Assembly: GCA_964498095.1 (NCBI GenBank)
Contig: CAZCFY010000015.1
Span: 1-64,000, forward strand
Source: SG-bin7 sp964498095
GTDB lineage: Bacteria; Bdellovibrionota; Bdellovibrionia; Bdellovibrionales; SG-bin7
Direction of reading: 5' to 3'
DNA: 64,000 nt
This document shows positions 33,990-42,244 of this stretch, one piece after another. The translations under genes and the position numbers were made by a program. Under the pieces are notes generated by a model. The model searched no databases. It was not told the origin of the DNA and saw only the letters and a program-made list of their open reading frames with translations. Positions within the stretch are counted from its first letter, which is position 1; each line of letters starts with the position of its first letter.

Positions 33990-36164
33990 ATGTTTAACCG
34001 ACAAAATTCATTGGATTGGATAATCCAAGTTAGTCGTGAACTCTATGCACGAACGCAATTTGCGTTCATGAACTATTTGCTCGTCTATTCGATCTTTTGT
34101 TTCACAACGGATTTATATTCTGAGAGTAAACTTAAAGTAATTCTTGGCTACGTTTCTTTTGGAGTGCTGGCGTTATTACGCTATCTTACTCTTCATCAGC
34201 AATCGCGTATCGCCAATAAAGAATTTATGAAATGGTTTTACGTGCATTCCGTTGTTGCATGGACTACGTCTCTGGCTTGGGGACTTTTTGCTGGTTCCAT
34301 ATATTACGGACGCAGCTTTGACATGACTTCCAATGTCTTGCTTTATTCGACATTAGCATTGGCTATTGAGTCCTTAGTGCTGCATACAGTTTCTTACCGA
34401 TTCTATTTTATCAACTTATCTCTTCTTTTAGTTCCCCCGATGGCCGCGATCTTCTGGCGCTTCGGCACGGGACTTCCCTATCTCTTTGTCTGTTTCTTCT
34501 CTTACGTTTTACTTATGCTCGCCGGCCGCTTTTTAAACATTGAGCTCATGAACAATTTGCGTAAAAACAATATTATCCAGCAGCAAAAAATTGAATTAGA
34601 CACAGCTCGCGAAAAAGCCATCGAAGCCTCAAAAGTAAAATCTCAATTCTTAGCTAATATGAGTCATGAAATCCGCAGCCCGATGAATGGCATTATCGGC
34701 ATGACCGGCATATTATTAGATAAATCTTTGGACCCTGATACAAGAAAACTCACCGAAACAATCCGCGACTGCAGCGAAAATCTGTTAACAATTATTAACG
34801 ACATTTTGGACTTTTCTAAACTCGAAAGCGGCCGCGTGGAGCTTGAAAGCCATGTCTGCGACCTCGCCCACTGTATAGAATCAACCTTTTTAATATTCGA
34901 CGGGAAAGCCAAAGAAAAGCGCTTAGATTTAGATTACAGTATCGGCAAAAATGTACCTAAGGCAATTGTTACGGATGCCACCCGCTTACGCCAAATTCTT
35001 GTTAATCTCGTGGGCAATGCCGTAAAATTTACGGAAAGAGGTTCAATCAAAGTCGTCGTCGAAAAAGGCGCAAATAAAGACAATGGACTCGAACTGCAGT
35101 TCGTCGTGCAAGACACCGGAATTGGAATTCCCGAGACGCGCTTGGACCGTTTATTTAAATCATTTAGTCAAATCGACGCTTCTACCGCGCGTAAGTTTGG
35201 CGGTACGGGACTTGGCTTAGCGATCAGTAAACGTTTAGCAGAAATGATGGGCGGAGCAATTTGGGTACAAAGCAAATTTGGCTATGGTTCGTCATTTTAT
35301 TTTTCTATCTTAACAAAAGAGGCTCATGACGTGACTTTTATTAATCCGACCGCAAAAACGCAGACCGAAAAAATTGCCGAGCAGTTTCCGTGGCAAATTT
35401 TAGTAGCCGAGGATAACAGCGTTAACCAAAATATCATGCTAAAGCTTTTAGAAAAACTAGGTTACCGTTCTGATATTGCTTCTAACGGTTATGAAGCCAT
35501 CGAAGCCTTAAAGAAAAAACAATATGATCTGGTATTGATGGACGTACAAATGCCGGAGCTTTCGGGCCTAGAGGCGACCCGCATTATCTGTGATACTTGG
35601 GCCAAAGGAAAGCGCCCCTACATCATCGCCATGACCGCAAATTTGCAGGAAGAAGATAAAGAACGTTGCCGTGATGCCGGCATGGAAGACTTTATTGGTA
35701 AACCGGTACGTTTAGCAGAGTTAAGCCGTTTGTTAAAATCAATCCCTAAAGTTCGAGCCGTAACTGCGGATAACAATGTCACTCCCATCCCGGCGCCAGC
35801 TCCTATTTGGGGTGACCTCACGATCGACTTTACGCAAATGCTGAGAATCGTCGGCGGCGATAAAGATTTGCTGTCAACGGCCATTAATAGTTTTATTGAA
35901 GAATCGGATAATTTGATTCAAAAACTGGAAGCGTCTGTCGCCCAACGTGATGCCTCGGGATTTGAAAGTGTCGCGCATGCGATCAAGCAAAGAGCCAGTA
36001 CGTTTATTGCCACACCCGTTATCCGCCTGACTCTTGAAGCCGAAAAGTATTTTAAAAACTCCCAATTCGCCGCCTGTATTGATACCATCAATAAATTAAA
36101 GCTTGATGTAAAAGCCTTAAATCAAATCCTCGCCGAAATCTACCGCACAAATCTGGCTGCATAG
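33990..36164 (+). CDS. Membrane hybrid histidine kinase with receiver and Hpt domains
   Basis: About 190 N-terminal residues form six hydrophobic helices. HisKA follows with NMSHEIRSPMNG (His about residue 226), then HATPase_c with NAVKFTERG, DTGIGIPE and GGTGLGLAIS. A receiver follows with LVLMDVQMPELSG (Asp about 518) and GKPVR. A C-terminal Hpt domain has the block VAHAIKQRAS (His about 663) in place of the usual AHxLKG. This is the full His-Asp-His relay layout found in BarA/ArcB-type kinases, so a further response regulator must exist; none adjoins. The membrane part has no named sensory domain. Confidence 0.93.
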   Translation: MFNRQNSLDWIIQVSRELYARTQFAFMNYLLVYSIFCFTTDLYSESKLKVILGYVSFGVLALLRYLTLHQQSRIANKEFMKWFYVHSVVAWTTSLAWGLFAGSIYYGRSFDMTSNVLLYSTLALAIESLVLHTVSYRFYFINLSLLLVPPMAAIFWRFGTGLPYLFVCFFSYVLLMLAGRFLNIELMNNLRKNNIIQQQKIELDTAREKAIEASKVKSQFLANMSHEIRSPMNGIIGMTGILLDKSLDPDTRKLTETIRDCSENLLTIINDILDFSKLESGRVELESHVCDLAHCIESTFLIFDGKAKEKRLDLDYSIGKNVPKAIVTDATRLRQILVNLVGNAVKFTERGSIKVVVEKGANKDNGLELQFVVQDTGIGIPETRLDRLFKSFSQIDASTARKFGGTGLGLAISKRLAEMMGGAIWVQSKFGYGSSFYFSILTKEAHDVTFINPTAKTQTEKIAEQFPWQILVAEDNSVNQNIMLKLLEKLGYRSDIASNGYEAIEALKKKQYDLVLMDVQMPELSGLEATRIICDTWAKGKRPYIIAMTANLQEEDKERCRDAGMEDFIGKPVRLAELSRLLKSIPKVRAVTADNNVTPIPAPAPIWGDLTIDFTQMLRIVGGDKDLLSTAINSFIEESDNLIQKLEASVAQRDASGFESVAHAIKQRASTFIATPVIRLTLEAEKYFKNSQFAACIDTINKLKLDVKALNQILAEIYRTNLAA

Positions 36165-36173
36165 TTCGACCTG

Positions 36174-36277
36174 GCCGCTACCGTGGGGTTTTTGCCACTA
36201 TGGGGTTTTGCCGCTACCGTGGTGGAAGTGGTGCCCGTGGTGGCCGTGGAGCTTTGCCGCTACCGTGGTGGAAGTGG
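36174..36277. repeat. Triplicated GCCGCTACCGTGG motif
   Basis: GCCGCTACCGTGG occurs at 36174-36186, 36210-36222 and 36256-36268. The last two copies are identical over 22 bases (to 36231 and 36277). The core ACCGTGG is shared with the palindrome at 21562. Degenerate versions (GCCCGTGGTGGCCGTGG) lie between the copies. Confidence 0.85.
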
Positions 36278-36343
36278 GATTCCCTACGCAAACCACTCTA
36301 TATATTTCTAGGTCCAACGCCAAATGGATGTACCTCTCTTATT

Positions 36344-36517
36344 GCGGCAGCGGCAGCGAATTCGCCTCTCCCACGGCGGCNNNNNNNNNNNNNNNNNNNN
36401 NNNNNNNNNNNNNNNNNNNNNNNNNNNNNNNNNNNNNNNNNNNNNNNNNNNNNNNNNNNNNNNNNNNNNNNNNNNNNNNNGCGGCAGCGGCAGCGAATTC
36501 GCCTCTCCCACGGCGGC
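36344..36517. repeat. 37-bp direct repeat flanking the assembly gap
   Basis: Bases 36344-36380 and 36481-36517 are identical over 37 positions, with the core GCGGCAGCGGCAGCGAATTC and a CTCCCACGGCGG end. They abut the N run on each side. Either the gap hides more tandem copies or the two contig ends overlap and the Ns are an artefact. Confidence 0.9.
36381..36480. other. Assembly gap (100 N)
   Basis: Exactly 100 unknown bases, the usual placeholder length for a scaffold join of unknown size. Any reading frame crossing it cannot be trusted. Confidence 0.98.
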
Positions 36518-36699
36518 CGTGAACCTACTATTGCGGCGCTGAAAGTGACCCCACGCCCCCAAGATGGAAATAAAAAATAATTTTCCAAAAAGAAAAATTA
36601 GGTCTTTTTGAGAAAACTATTTTTTCTCAACCGCAAGAAATCAAAATACACTTATAAAGAAGTTGATTTCTCCTCTGAAAAACTGTACCTTCGTTCACG

Positions 36700-37224
36700 T
36701 TGCGCAAACAAATTTCCCTCTTTAAAAAAGAAAAAACAGATTATGGCGGAGAACTGCAGAGAAAGCGCTCCGGCCGAAAAGGGCCGAGGCCGGTTTCAGC
36801 AAAGCACTCAATGCATCTTGTATTGCGCTCTTCAAAAGCTAAAGGAATTTGGTCTTTTTTAAACCCACGAAATAAATCGCGCGTAAAAGGCATTTTGACC
36901 AAATTCGCACAAAAATTTGCAGTGAAGATTATTTCTTTGGCTATTGTCGGCAATCATATTCATTTACATATTAAACTTTCACATCGGCATACCTATCGGC
37001 CCTTTATCCGCGCTATAACAGCAGCGATCGCTATTGCGGTCACGGGCGCGTGTCGGTGGCGTCCGGCGAATGAGAAATTTTGGGATCTGCGCCCCTTTAC
37101 GAGAATAGTAGAAGGTTTTCGCGCGTTCGCAAATTTAACCAATTACATATGCTTAAATCGCATTGAGTCCGCCGGGTTTTCGCGAGATGAGGCACGAATT
37201 ATTTTAGGTCGCGACGGTCCGTAA
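36700..37224 (+). CDS. REP-associated tyrosine transposase (RAYT, Y1/HUH family)
   Basis: This is a single-domain Y1 (IS200-like) transposase of the RAYT type, which cuts and moves single-stranded REP palindromes. Seen: the N-terminal GRKGPRPVSAKHSMHLVLRS block, the HUH metal site in VGNHIHLHIKL (His 88 and 90, His 86 beside them), FIRAITAAIAIAVTG and the catalytic Tyr in FANLTNYICLNRIE (about residue 149), then GFSRDEAR. Length (174) is near-normal. It starts at TTG without an obvious ribosome binding site, so expression may be low. GC-rich short repeats lie on both sides (36.2-36.5 and 37.4 kb), as expected for its targets. Confidence 0.9.
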   Translation: MRKQISLFKKEKTDYGGELQRKRSGRKGPRPVSAKHSMHLVLRSSKAKGIWSFLNPRNKSRVKGILTKFAQKFAVKIISLAIVGNHIHLHIKLSHRHTYRPFIRAITAAIAIAVTGACRWRPANEKFWDLRPFTRIVEGFRAFANLTNYICLNRIESAGFSRDEARIILGRDGP

Positions 37225-37733
37225 GGAGACCTTGATTGGTCCAAGCGGAAACACTTCTTGGATTGCCTTTGGCACAGCGAGAGAAATTTTACTTATGGTC
37301 GCGGCGACTAAACTTCTATTACTGCCAAGACGATACCAGTCACTGCAGCACCGACGCCAGCGATGGCAGCGATCGCGACGCCAGCAAATGCCACGATGGC
37401 AGTGAGTTCCACGATGGCAGTGAGTTCGACAACGGCAGCGAAGGCAGCGACTGTACCGGCGACAAGAAAAGAAGGCTTCTAATATGAATATCTCCTGCGC
37501 ACCTAGTCCGCCGCCGGAAGTGAATCGCCAATTGCGCGACATCAAACCCGTAAACCCACATACCCAAAACCCGCAAACCCAACCTGCAGCCTTAAGCCGG
37601 CAACCAAAATAGCAGCGATTCTCCACACTACTTCAACTCGCTCGTCACCGCCGGGAATAAGTCATCACCCGCAGCAACTCACTCTCAGCAAAGCGCCCGC
37701 AAATCACCCGCACCACATCACCCGCAGAAACCA
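37225..37733. other. Low-complexity non-coding stretch after the RAYT gene
   Basis: Small frames here give compositionally extreme products and look spurious. The stretch holds the tandem 18-bp repeat at 37391-37426 with related degenerate GGCAGCGA units, a run of ACCC-rich repeats at about 37545-37590, and three copies of ATCACCCGCA between about 37660 and 37720. Confidence 0.65.
37391..37426. repeat. Tandem 18-bp repeat with GGCAGT core
   Basis: CCACGATGGCAGTGAGTT occurs twice in tandem (37391-37408, 37409-37426), followed by a degenerate third copy with GGCAGCGA. The GGCAGT core and CCAC start match the arms of the dispersed palindrome family. Confidence 0.85.
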
Positions 37734-38636
37734 TCACCGAGTCGAAGTGCCAATCACGCCCGCAACGCCTTCAGAAACGCTTTCAGCAATGTTCTCGGCA
37801 AAGCGCCCAGCTGCAGCGGTGTCGCAGGCGAGATAAAGCATGGGGTCGACGAGCTCAAGCTCCACCAAAAGAGGCCCACGAGTAGACACGATAAAATCAA
37901 CACGCGCAAACAATAACGACTCACTTACCAAGTCCAAAATTTTTGCAGCTGAATCTATAAGGTCTTGTCCGGGAGAAAATGGCATGCGGCTACCGCCATA
38001 CTCAGTATGAATGCGAAACTCATTGGCGGCCGGAGTTTTTCTAACTGAGTGACTATACTTCTTATTAAAGAATAAAAGTGATATCTCACCAAATGTCTGC
38101 ACTTCAGGGATATATTCTTGAATCAGCACATCCCGCTCGCTTAATAAACTCTCCGTAAGCCTTCCAATGCGCGCAATATCCTGAGCGTCACATAAATAAG
38201 TATCTTCGCCATTTAAGGAAATCGCCGGCTTTATAATTACCTGCTCAGACTTAACTGCGACTAGCTTAGTTCTCAAATCTTCGGAGTGGGAATCTTTCAA
38301 AATCAATTCAGTCCGTGGAATGGCGACTCCAGCATTAGCAAGATCCAAAAGATATTTCTTATGCAAATTCCAAAGACTAACTGGAATGGAGTTAAAAGTC
38401 GGAACGTTAAGGTCTTTAACTTGCAAAATCCAACTTACAAACTTTTCAAACTTTCGATGGTAATTCCAACAGGAACGAAAAATAATCGCATCAAACTCGC
38501 CGATACCGGCGACACCATTATCCCAAACAAAAGGTTCAACACTTAAACCCAGCTGCATAACCGGCTCGATAGCTAATCTATCATCAGAAATTAGGAGGGG
38601 ATCTTGCTCGGAGGTAATAAATGCGATGCGTTTCAC
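37734..38636 (-). CDS. ATP-grasp enzyme (RimK/glutathione synthetase-like)
   Basis: An ATP-dependent carboxylate-amine ligase fold. The N-terminal part (MKRIAFITSEQDP..., AIIFRSCWNYH) is the pre-ATP-grasp domain. VIIKPAISLNGEDTYL is the ATP-binding strand with Lys. VLIQEYIPEVQTFGEISLLFF is the hinge and adenine region, and RVDFIVS with LLVELELVDPMLYL supplies the metal-binding Asp, Glu and Asp/Asn region. The style is that of prokaryotic glutathione synthetase ATP-grasp proteins such as those for small peptides or cycloserine-like products. The substrate cannot be read, and no biosynthetic partner adjoins; it lies 27 bases downstream of the CheA-like gene. Confidence 0.88.
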   Translation of the reverse strand: MKRIAFITSEQDPLLISDDRLAIEPVMQLGLSVEPFVWDNGVAGIGEFDAIIFRSCWNYHRKFEKFVSWILQVKDLNVPTFNSIPVSLWNLHKKYLLDLANAGVAIPRTELILKDSHSEDLRTKLVAVKSEQVIIKPAISLNGEDTYLCDAQDIARIGRLTESLLSERDVLIQEYIPEVQTFGEISLLFFNKKYSHSVRKTPAANEFRIHTEYGGSRMPFSPGQDLIDSAAKILDLVSESLLFARVDFIVSTRGPLLVELELVDPMLYLACDTAAAGRFAENIAESVSEGVAGVIGTSTR

Positions 38637-38663
38637 CTTTTTAACTTACGCCAAAAAAGCAAA

Positions 38664-40742
38664 TTAAGCTACCACCTGCTTATAAATACCTTCGGGGTTT
38701 AATACCAACCCCACTTCGCCATCGCCGAGAATCGTGGCACCTAAGTAAATTGTGCGGTTTTCGTAGTTATCACCGAGCGGTTTTACGACGGTGTCTTCCA
38801 GACCCAAAATACTATCAATCAAAATTCCAAAACTCTTGTTAACCGTACCCAAAATTAAAACCGTTTGATCCTCGGCCTTAGTTGTCTTATGCGAACGATC
38901 CAGTGGCACGTCCCCCAGAATTTCCTCTAAAGAATATAGAGGAATATTCTCCCGGCGCAGCTTTAAGACATTTCGCCCTTCGAGAGTTTGGATGGAGGCC
39001 TGGTCGCTCTTTTCGTCGAAGGCGGCACTAATAACTTGGCGCACACCTTCTTGCGGAACCGCGTACGCTAACCCCGCGCGGGCGACAATCAATGATTTAA
39101 AGATGACAATGGATTTAGGTATCGGTAACCCAATAGTAAATTTCGTTCCAATTCCAACTTGAGAGTCCACATTGATAGTCCCGCGCAGATTCTTTATGGA
39201 CGTGTAAACCATATCCAAACCCACTCCGCGACCAGAAACATTTGTGACCTTAGAAGCCGTACTAAAACCCGGGCGATAAATAAAGTTTATCAATTCTTTT
39301 TCAGTCAGTTTATTGGTGTCTGCTGCGGGAATAAGATTTGTTTCCAGTAGCTTTTGACGGATTCGGGCCGGATCAATACCGCGGCCATCATCGGAAATTT
39401 CTAAGATCACCAAATCATCTTGCTCGAATATTTTTACGCTTAAAGTCGCTTGCGGTGATTTTCCGGAGGCAGCTCGCGACGGCCGATCTTCGATACCGTG
39501 ATCCAAGGCATTCCGCACGATGTGAACTAATGAGGTGTTAATTATTTCAATCAAAGAATCATCCACGCGCATATCTTCGCCAGTTATATTAATCTGGACG
39601 TCTTTTTCGAGATCTCGGGTAAGATCACGGAAAATGCGGCGGGTTTGCCGGAACACTTCAGTGAGCGCCACTTTCTTTAACTCACTCATCTGGTGATGCA
39701 TTAATCCTTGATGCTTAAACATTTGTTCAAACATACGGTAGAGCTTTTCCATCTCTTCCGTTCGGCGGCCCCTAAAAAACTCGTGCCGCAAATACTTATC
39801 TATCATATTTCTTAAAATCGTGATCTCGCCATTGGTTTTTAAAAAGTTCTCGATTGCGACACGCGATACTTTTAACCAATCTTTGGTTCGGCGGGACTCG
39901 ACATCGGCCTCTTGCGCGCCCGCTTTGACTTTAATGGCAGCATTGGCACCAAGATTCTTGAGAGGATCAAAGACTTTTTTAAGTTCCTCTAAATCTTTTT
40001 CGGCACGGTCACCTTTAGATAGCGAATCAATTAAGTGTACCAGAACGTCACGCGTTGCCAGCAGCACGCTTATAATTTCTGAGGTAATGGGGATCTGCCC
40101 GGATTTGATATGCGTAAAGGCGTCCTCACAAGCGTGACAAAATTTAGTTAAACTGCGCGGGCGAAAAAAACTACTCGAGCCCTTGATAGTATGTATAATA
40201 CCAAATATTCGGTTTAATGCCGCCGAGTCAGCGGGGTTTTCTTCGAGCTCTAAAATTAATTGCTCAAGCTCCTCTAGAGAAGAGCTATACTCCTCGACGG
40301 CTGAGGCCACGATATCACGTTCGTCGCGAATTTCGGTGATGCGGACTTGCGCTTTGCCTTGAATCACTTTTTCTATTTGTTCTTTGGAAACTGGCTTTTT
40401 AATAAAGCTGCAAACTTTATTGCGCTCCATGAATTCGGCCATAGCGCTTGGCGCCGTTCCCGATATTAAAGCAAACGGAATTTCGGGCCATGTAGCAGCC
40501 ACAAGATTACAAAGCTCAAGCCCGGTGAGACCCGCCATTTTATAGTCACTTATAATGAGGGCGATATCGGCCGCATCCTTTTCTAGAATTTTTAAGGCTT
40601 CGGCGCCTGAGGCACAAGTCAGCCCCACATACCCCAATTTTTCTACCTGATTTTTGGTAACGAAAAGCGTAACTTCGTCGTCATCGACTAATAGTACTTT
40701 TAAGCGCTCTGTGCCTGGTTTTTTGGAATTTTTATCTGCCAT
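38664..40742 (-). CDS. CheA-like histidine kinase with N-terminal receiver (REC-Hpt-HATPase-CheW)
   Basis: Domain order: receiver (residues about 14-130, LIISDYKMAG, Asp about 66, and KKPVS), Hpt (about 145-260, RIFGIIHTIKGSSSFF, His about 184), dimerisation region, HATPase_c (NALDHGIEDRPSR and DDGRGIDPARIR, GRGVGLDMV), and a CheW-like domain at the end. The CheY/CheB-binding P2 domain of classical CheA is absent, and the receiver sits at the N-terminus instead. It is cytosolic. No chemoreceptor or CheW gene adjoins, so its input is unknown; it probably feeds a relay other than swimming. Confidence 0.92.
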   Translation of the reverse strand: MADKNSKKPGTERLKVLLVDDDEVTLFVTKNQVEKLGYVGLTCASGAEALKILEKDAADIALIISDYKMAGLTGLELCNLVAATWPEIPFALISGTAPSAMAEFMERNKVCSFIKKPVSKEQIEKVIQGKAQVRITEIRDERDIVASAVEEYSSSLEELEQLILELEENPADSAALNRIFGIIHTIKGSSSFFRPRSLTKFCHACEDAFTHIKSGQIPITSEIISVLLATRDVLVHLIDSLSKGDRAEKDLEELKKVFDPLKNLGANAAIKVKAGAQEADVESRRTKDWLKVSRVAIENFLKTNGEITILRNMIDKYLRHEFFRGRRTEEMEKLYRMFEQMFKHQGLMHHQMSELKKVALTEVFRQTRRIFRDLTRDLEKDVQINITGEDMRVDDSLIEIINTSLVHIVRNALDHGIEDRPSRAASGKSPQATLSVKIFEQDDLVILEISDDGRGIDPARIRQKLLETNLIPAADTNKLTEKELINFIYRPGFSTASKVTNVSGRGVGLDMVYTSIKNLRGTINVDSQVGIGTKFTIGLPIPKSIVIFKSLIVARAGLAYAVPQEGVRQVISAAFDEKSDQASIQTLEGRNVLKLRRENIPLYSLEEILGDVPLDRSHKTTKAEDQTVLILGTVNKSFGILIDSILGLEDTVVKPLGDNYENRTIYLGATILGDGEVGLVLNPEGIYKQVVA

Positions 40743-40887
40743 ATTTTTATTGTTTAACTATTTAATATGTCGGCAAATTTCCCCATAAAAATTAGCTAAG
40801 TATTTAGAATAAATAAAAAATTTTCAAAAAACTAAAAAGTTGACGCTGGCCCCCATATTACAGTAAGACAATTTTAGGGGGCAATCC

Positions 40888-42234
40888 ATGAGCCACAAAG
40901 TACTAACACCCGAGGTGCTAGTTGTAGGTGCAGGTATCACCGGCACTCCCCTAGCTTTAGGTCTACATGAGCGCGGTATTGATGTGCTCGTAGTGGACCG
41001 AGCCGCTATTTGTCGGCGCGCTTTTAAAGCTGAGTACATGCAACCTGGGCCTTTAAATTTCTTAAATAAGAACGGGTTTTCGTCGGTCCTGAACAACACT
41101 TATTTTTCGCCAATTTATGACTTACACTTTCGCGATCTCGGCGAAGACAATAAAGACGTTATCGGAGAAATTTCCATGCGCTATCCGCAGGGACAGCACG
41201 CGGTAACTTTCGCTCACGATGTGTTAGTGGAATCTTTACGCCAGGTCGCCAAGAAATCTTTGAAAAATAAAATGCTTCTGGGAATTAATATCCACCCAAC
41301 GAATGCCTCGGACCCTTATTTTTACGAGCGCCCTGAGTTTGAGTTTAATCACCCCGAAATTGGCAGAGTATTAATCCGGCCCCGCTGGGTCGTTGGCTGC
41401 GATGGCCGGCATTCTTCGGTGCGCGAGTGGATGGGTGGACCAAAATCTCCGCGCAATATGCGCGTCATCTGGGGCGCGAAATCAGAACTTATCGTGGGCG
41501 CCGAAATTGCCAACCCCTCACCAACAAAACACACTTATCAAGTCGTGCGCTCATTTAATAACGGAACATTGTTTGCGTTTAACTTACCGGGAATAGGCCA
41601 GCGCATTTATTATAGCGCACTCGATGAGCCCGGTAGCGGCAAAAAGCAGTGGCAAGAAGGTATCGAAGAAATTCTGGGCTGCTTTAACCGCTTCCATGAT
41701 CTCGGCCCCTTAGATACACAGGCACCTATTATTGGTTGTCCCGCCTACCAAACATGGCTGGGTCCCGCTACGCGCGGCCGGTTTATTTTGTGCGGCGACG
41801 CAGTTGGAGTGACAACACCTTATGGCGGGCAAGGAATTTCTATCGGCCTTGAGCATGTGGATCATCTTTTAAATAATTTTGAGTGGAAAGCACAGTCACA
41901 GCTTATCTCGGGTCTTACCAAGCGTGAATATACTTTGCTGGCGGAAAATGCCCACAACCGTCTTGATGTCGTCAATTGGAGTTTATATTTCCTATTTTTC
42001 GCCCGTAACCCAATTTCTAAACTCACCACACAACATGTAATCAATTCCTGGCATCAGAATCCACAGCTCCCCGATCATGTCATGAAGCTATTTGGTGGGC
42101 TTACTAAAGAGCGCCCCTCTTTGTCGGAAGTTTTTGATATCTGGGGATTACAAAAAGGCCGTCGCACCAAACTTTTAAGTCTCTTACGTCCCGCGATCAA
42201 AAAGCAAATTGGCCGCATTGACGCTAATATCTAA
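40888..42234 (+). CDS. FAD-dependent monooxygenase (UbiH/PHBH superfamily)
   Basis: A flavin hydroxylase of the aromatic hydroxylase superfamily. Seen: the dinucleotide-binding VVGAGITGTPLALGLHERG, then VLVVDR (Glu/Asp end of strand 2); VVGCDGRHSSVREW, the DG motif that contacts NAD(P)H and FAD; and FILCGDAVGVTTPYGGQGISIG, the GD motif binding the ribityl chain. Length (448) fits the family. Substrates include quinone precursors, phenols, polyketides and squalene; none can be assigned. GGGGG precedes the ATG. It lies 3.7 kb from a squalene-cyclase-type gene, but other genes intervene. Confidence 0.92.
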   Translation: MSHKVLTPEVLVVGAGITGTPLALGLHERGIDVLVVDRAAICRRAFKAEYMQPGPLNFLNKNGFSSVLNNTYFSPIYDLHFRDLGEDNKDVIGEISMRYPQGQHAVTFAHDVLVESLRQVAKKSLKNKMLLGINIHPTNASDPYFYERPEFEFNHPEIGRVLIRPRWVVGCDGRHSSVREWMGGPKSPRNMRVIWGAKSELIVGAEIANPSPTKHTYQVVRSFNNGTLFAFNLPGIGQRIYYSALDEPGSGKKQWQEGIEEILGCFNRFHDLGPLDTQAPIIGCPAYQTWLGPATRGRFILCGDAVGVTTPYGGQGISIGLEHVDHLLNNFEWKAQSQLISGLTKREYTLLAENAHNRLDVVNWSLYFLFFARNPISKLTTQHVINSWHQNPQLPDHVMKLFGGLTKERPSLSEVFDIWGLQKGRRTKLLSLLRPAIKKQIGRIDANI

Positions 42235-42244
42235 AGATTCAATT

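Larger units (their letters stand above)
36165..36699. other. Non-coding repeat region with assembly gap
   Basis: No gene is supported here. The stretch holds three copies of a GCCGCTACCGTGG motif (36174-36277), a 100-base run of N (36381-36480) and a 37-base direct repeat touching both edges of the gap. It sits between the hybrid kinase gene and the RAYT transposase gene and probably contains REP-like elements of that transposase. Confidence 0.7.

Noticed and set aside
36200..36588. Frames crossing the N run
   Set aside because: They are held open only by unknown bases and repeats; no protein-like sequence is present.
37236..37487. Plus-strand frame with DGSEFHDGSE-type repeats
   Set aside because: The amino-acid repeat is a direct result of the 18-bp DNA repeat, which keeps frame by chance; no family or start site supports it.
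37204..37626. 140-codon frame on the minus strand rich in Cys, Arg and His
   Set aside because: It is the complement of the tandem GGCAGT-type repeats and ACCC-rich DNA; the product is low complexity, overlaps the RAYT 3' end and lacks a ribosome binding site.
40888..42234. Squalene epoxidase identity for the flavin monooxygenase
   Set aside because: The GD-motif region looks like the general UbiH/PHBH form and not specific for squalene epoxidase, and the cyclase carries DVDD, which does not need an epoxide.
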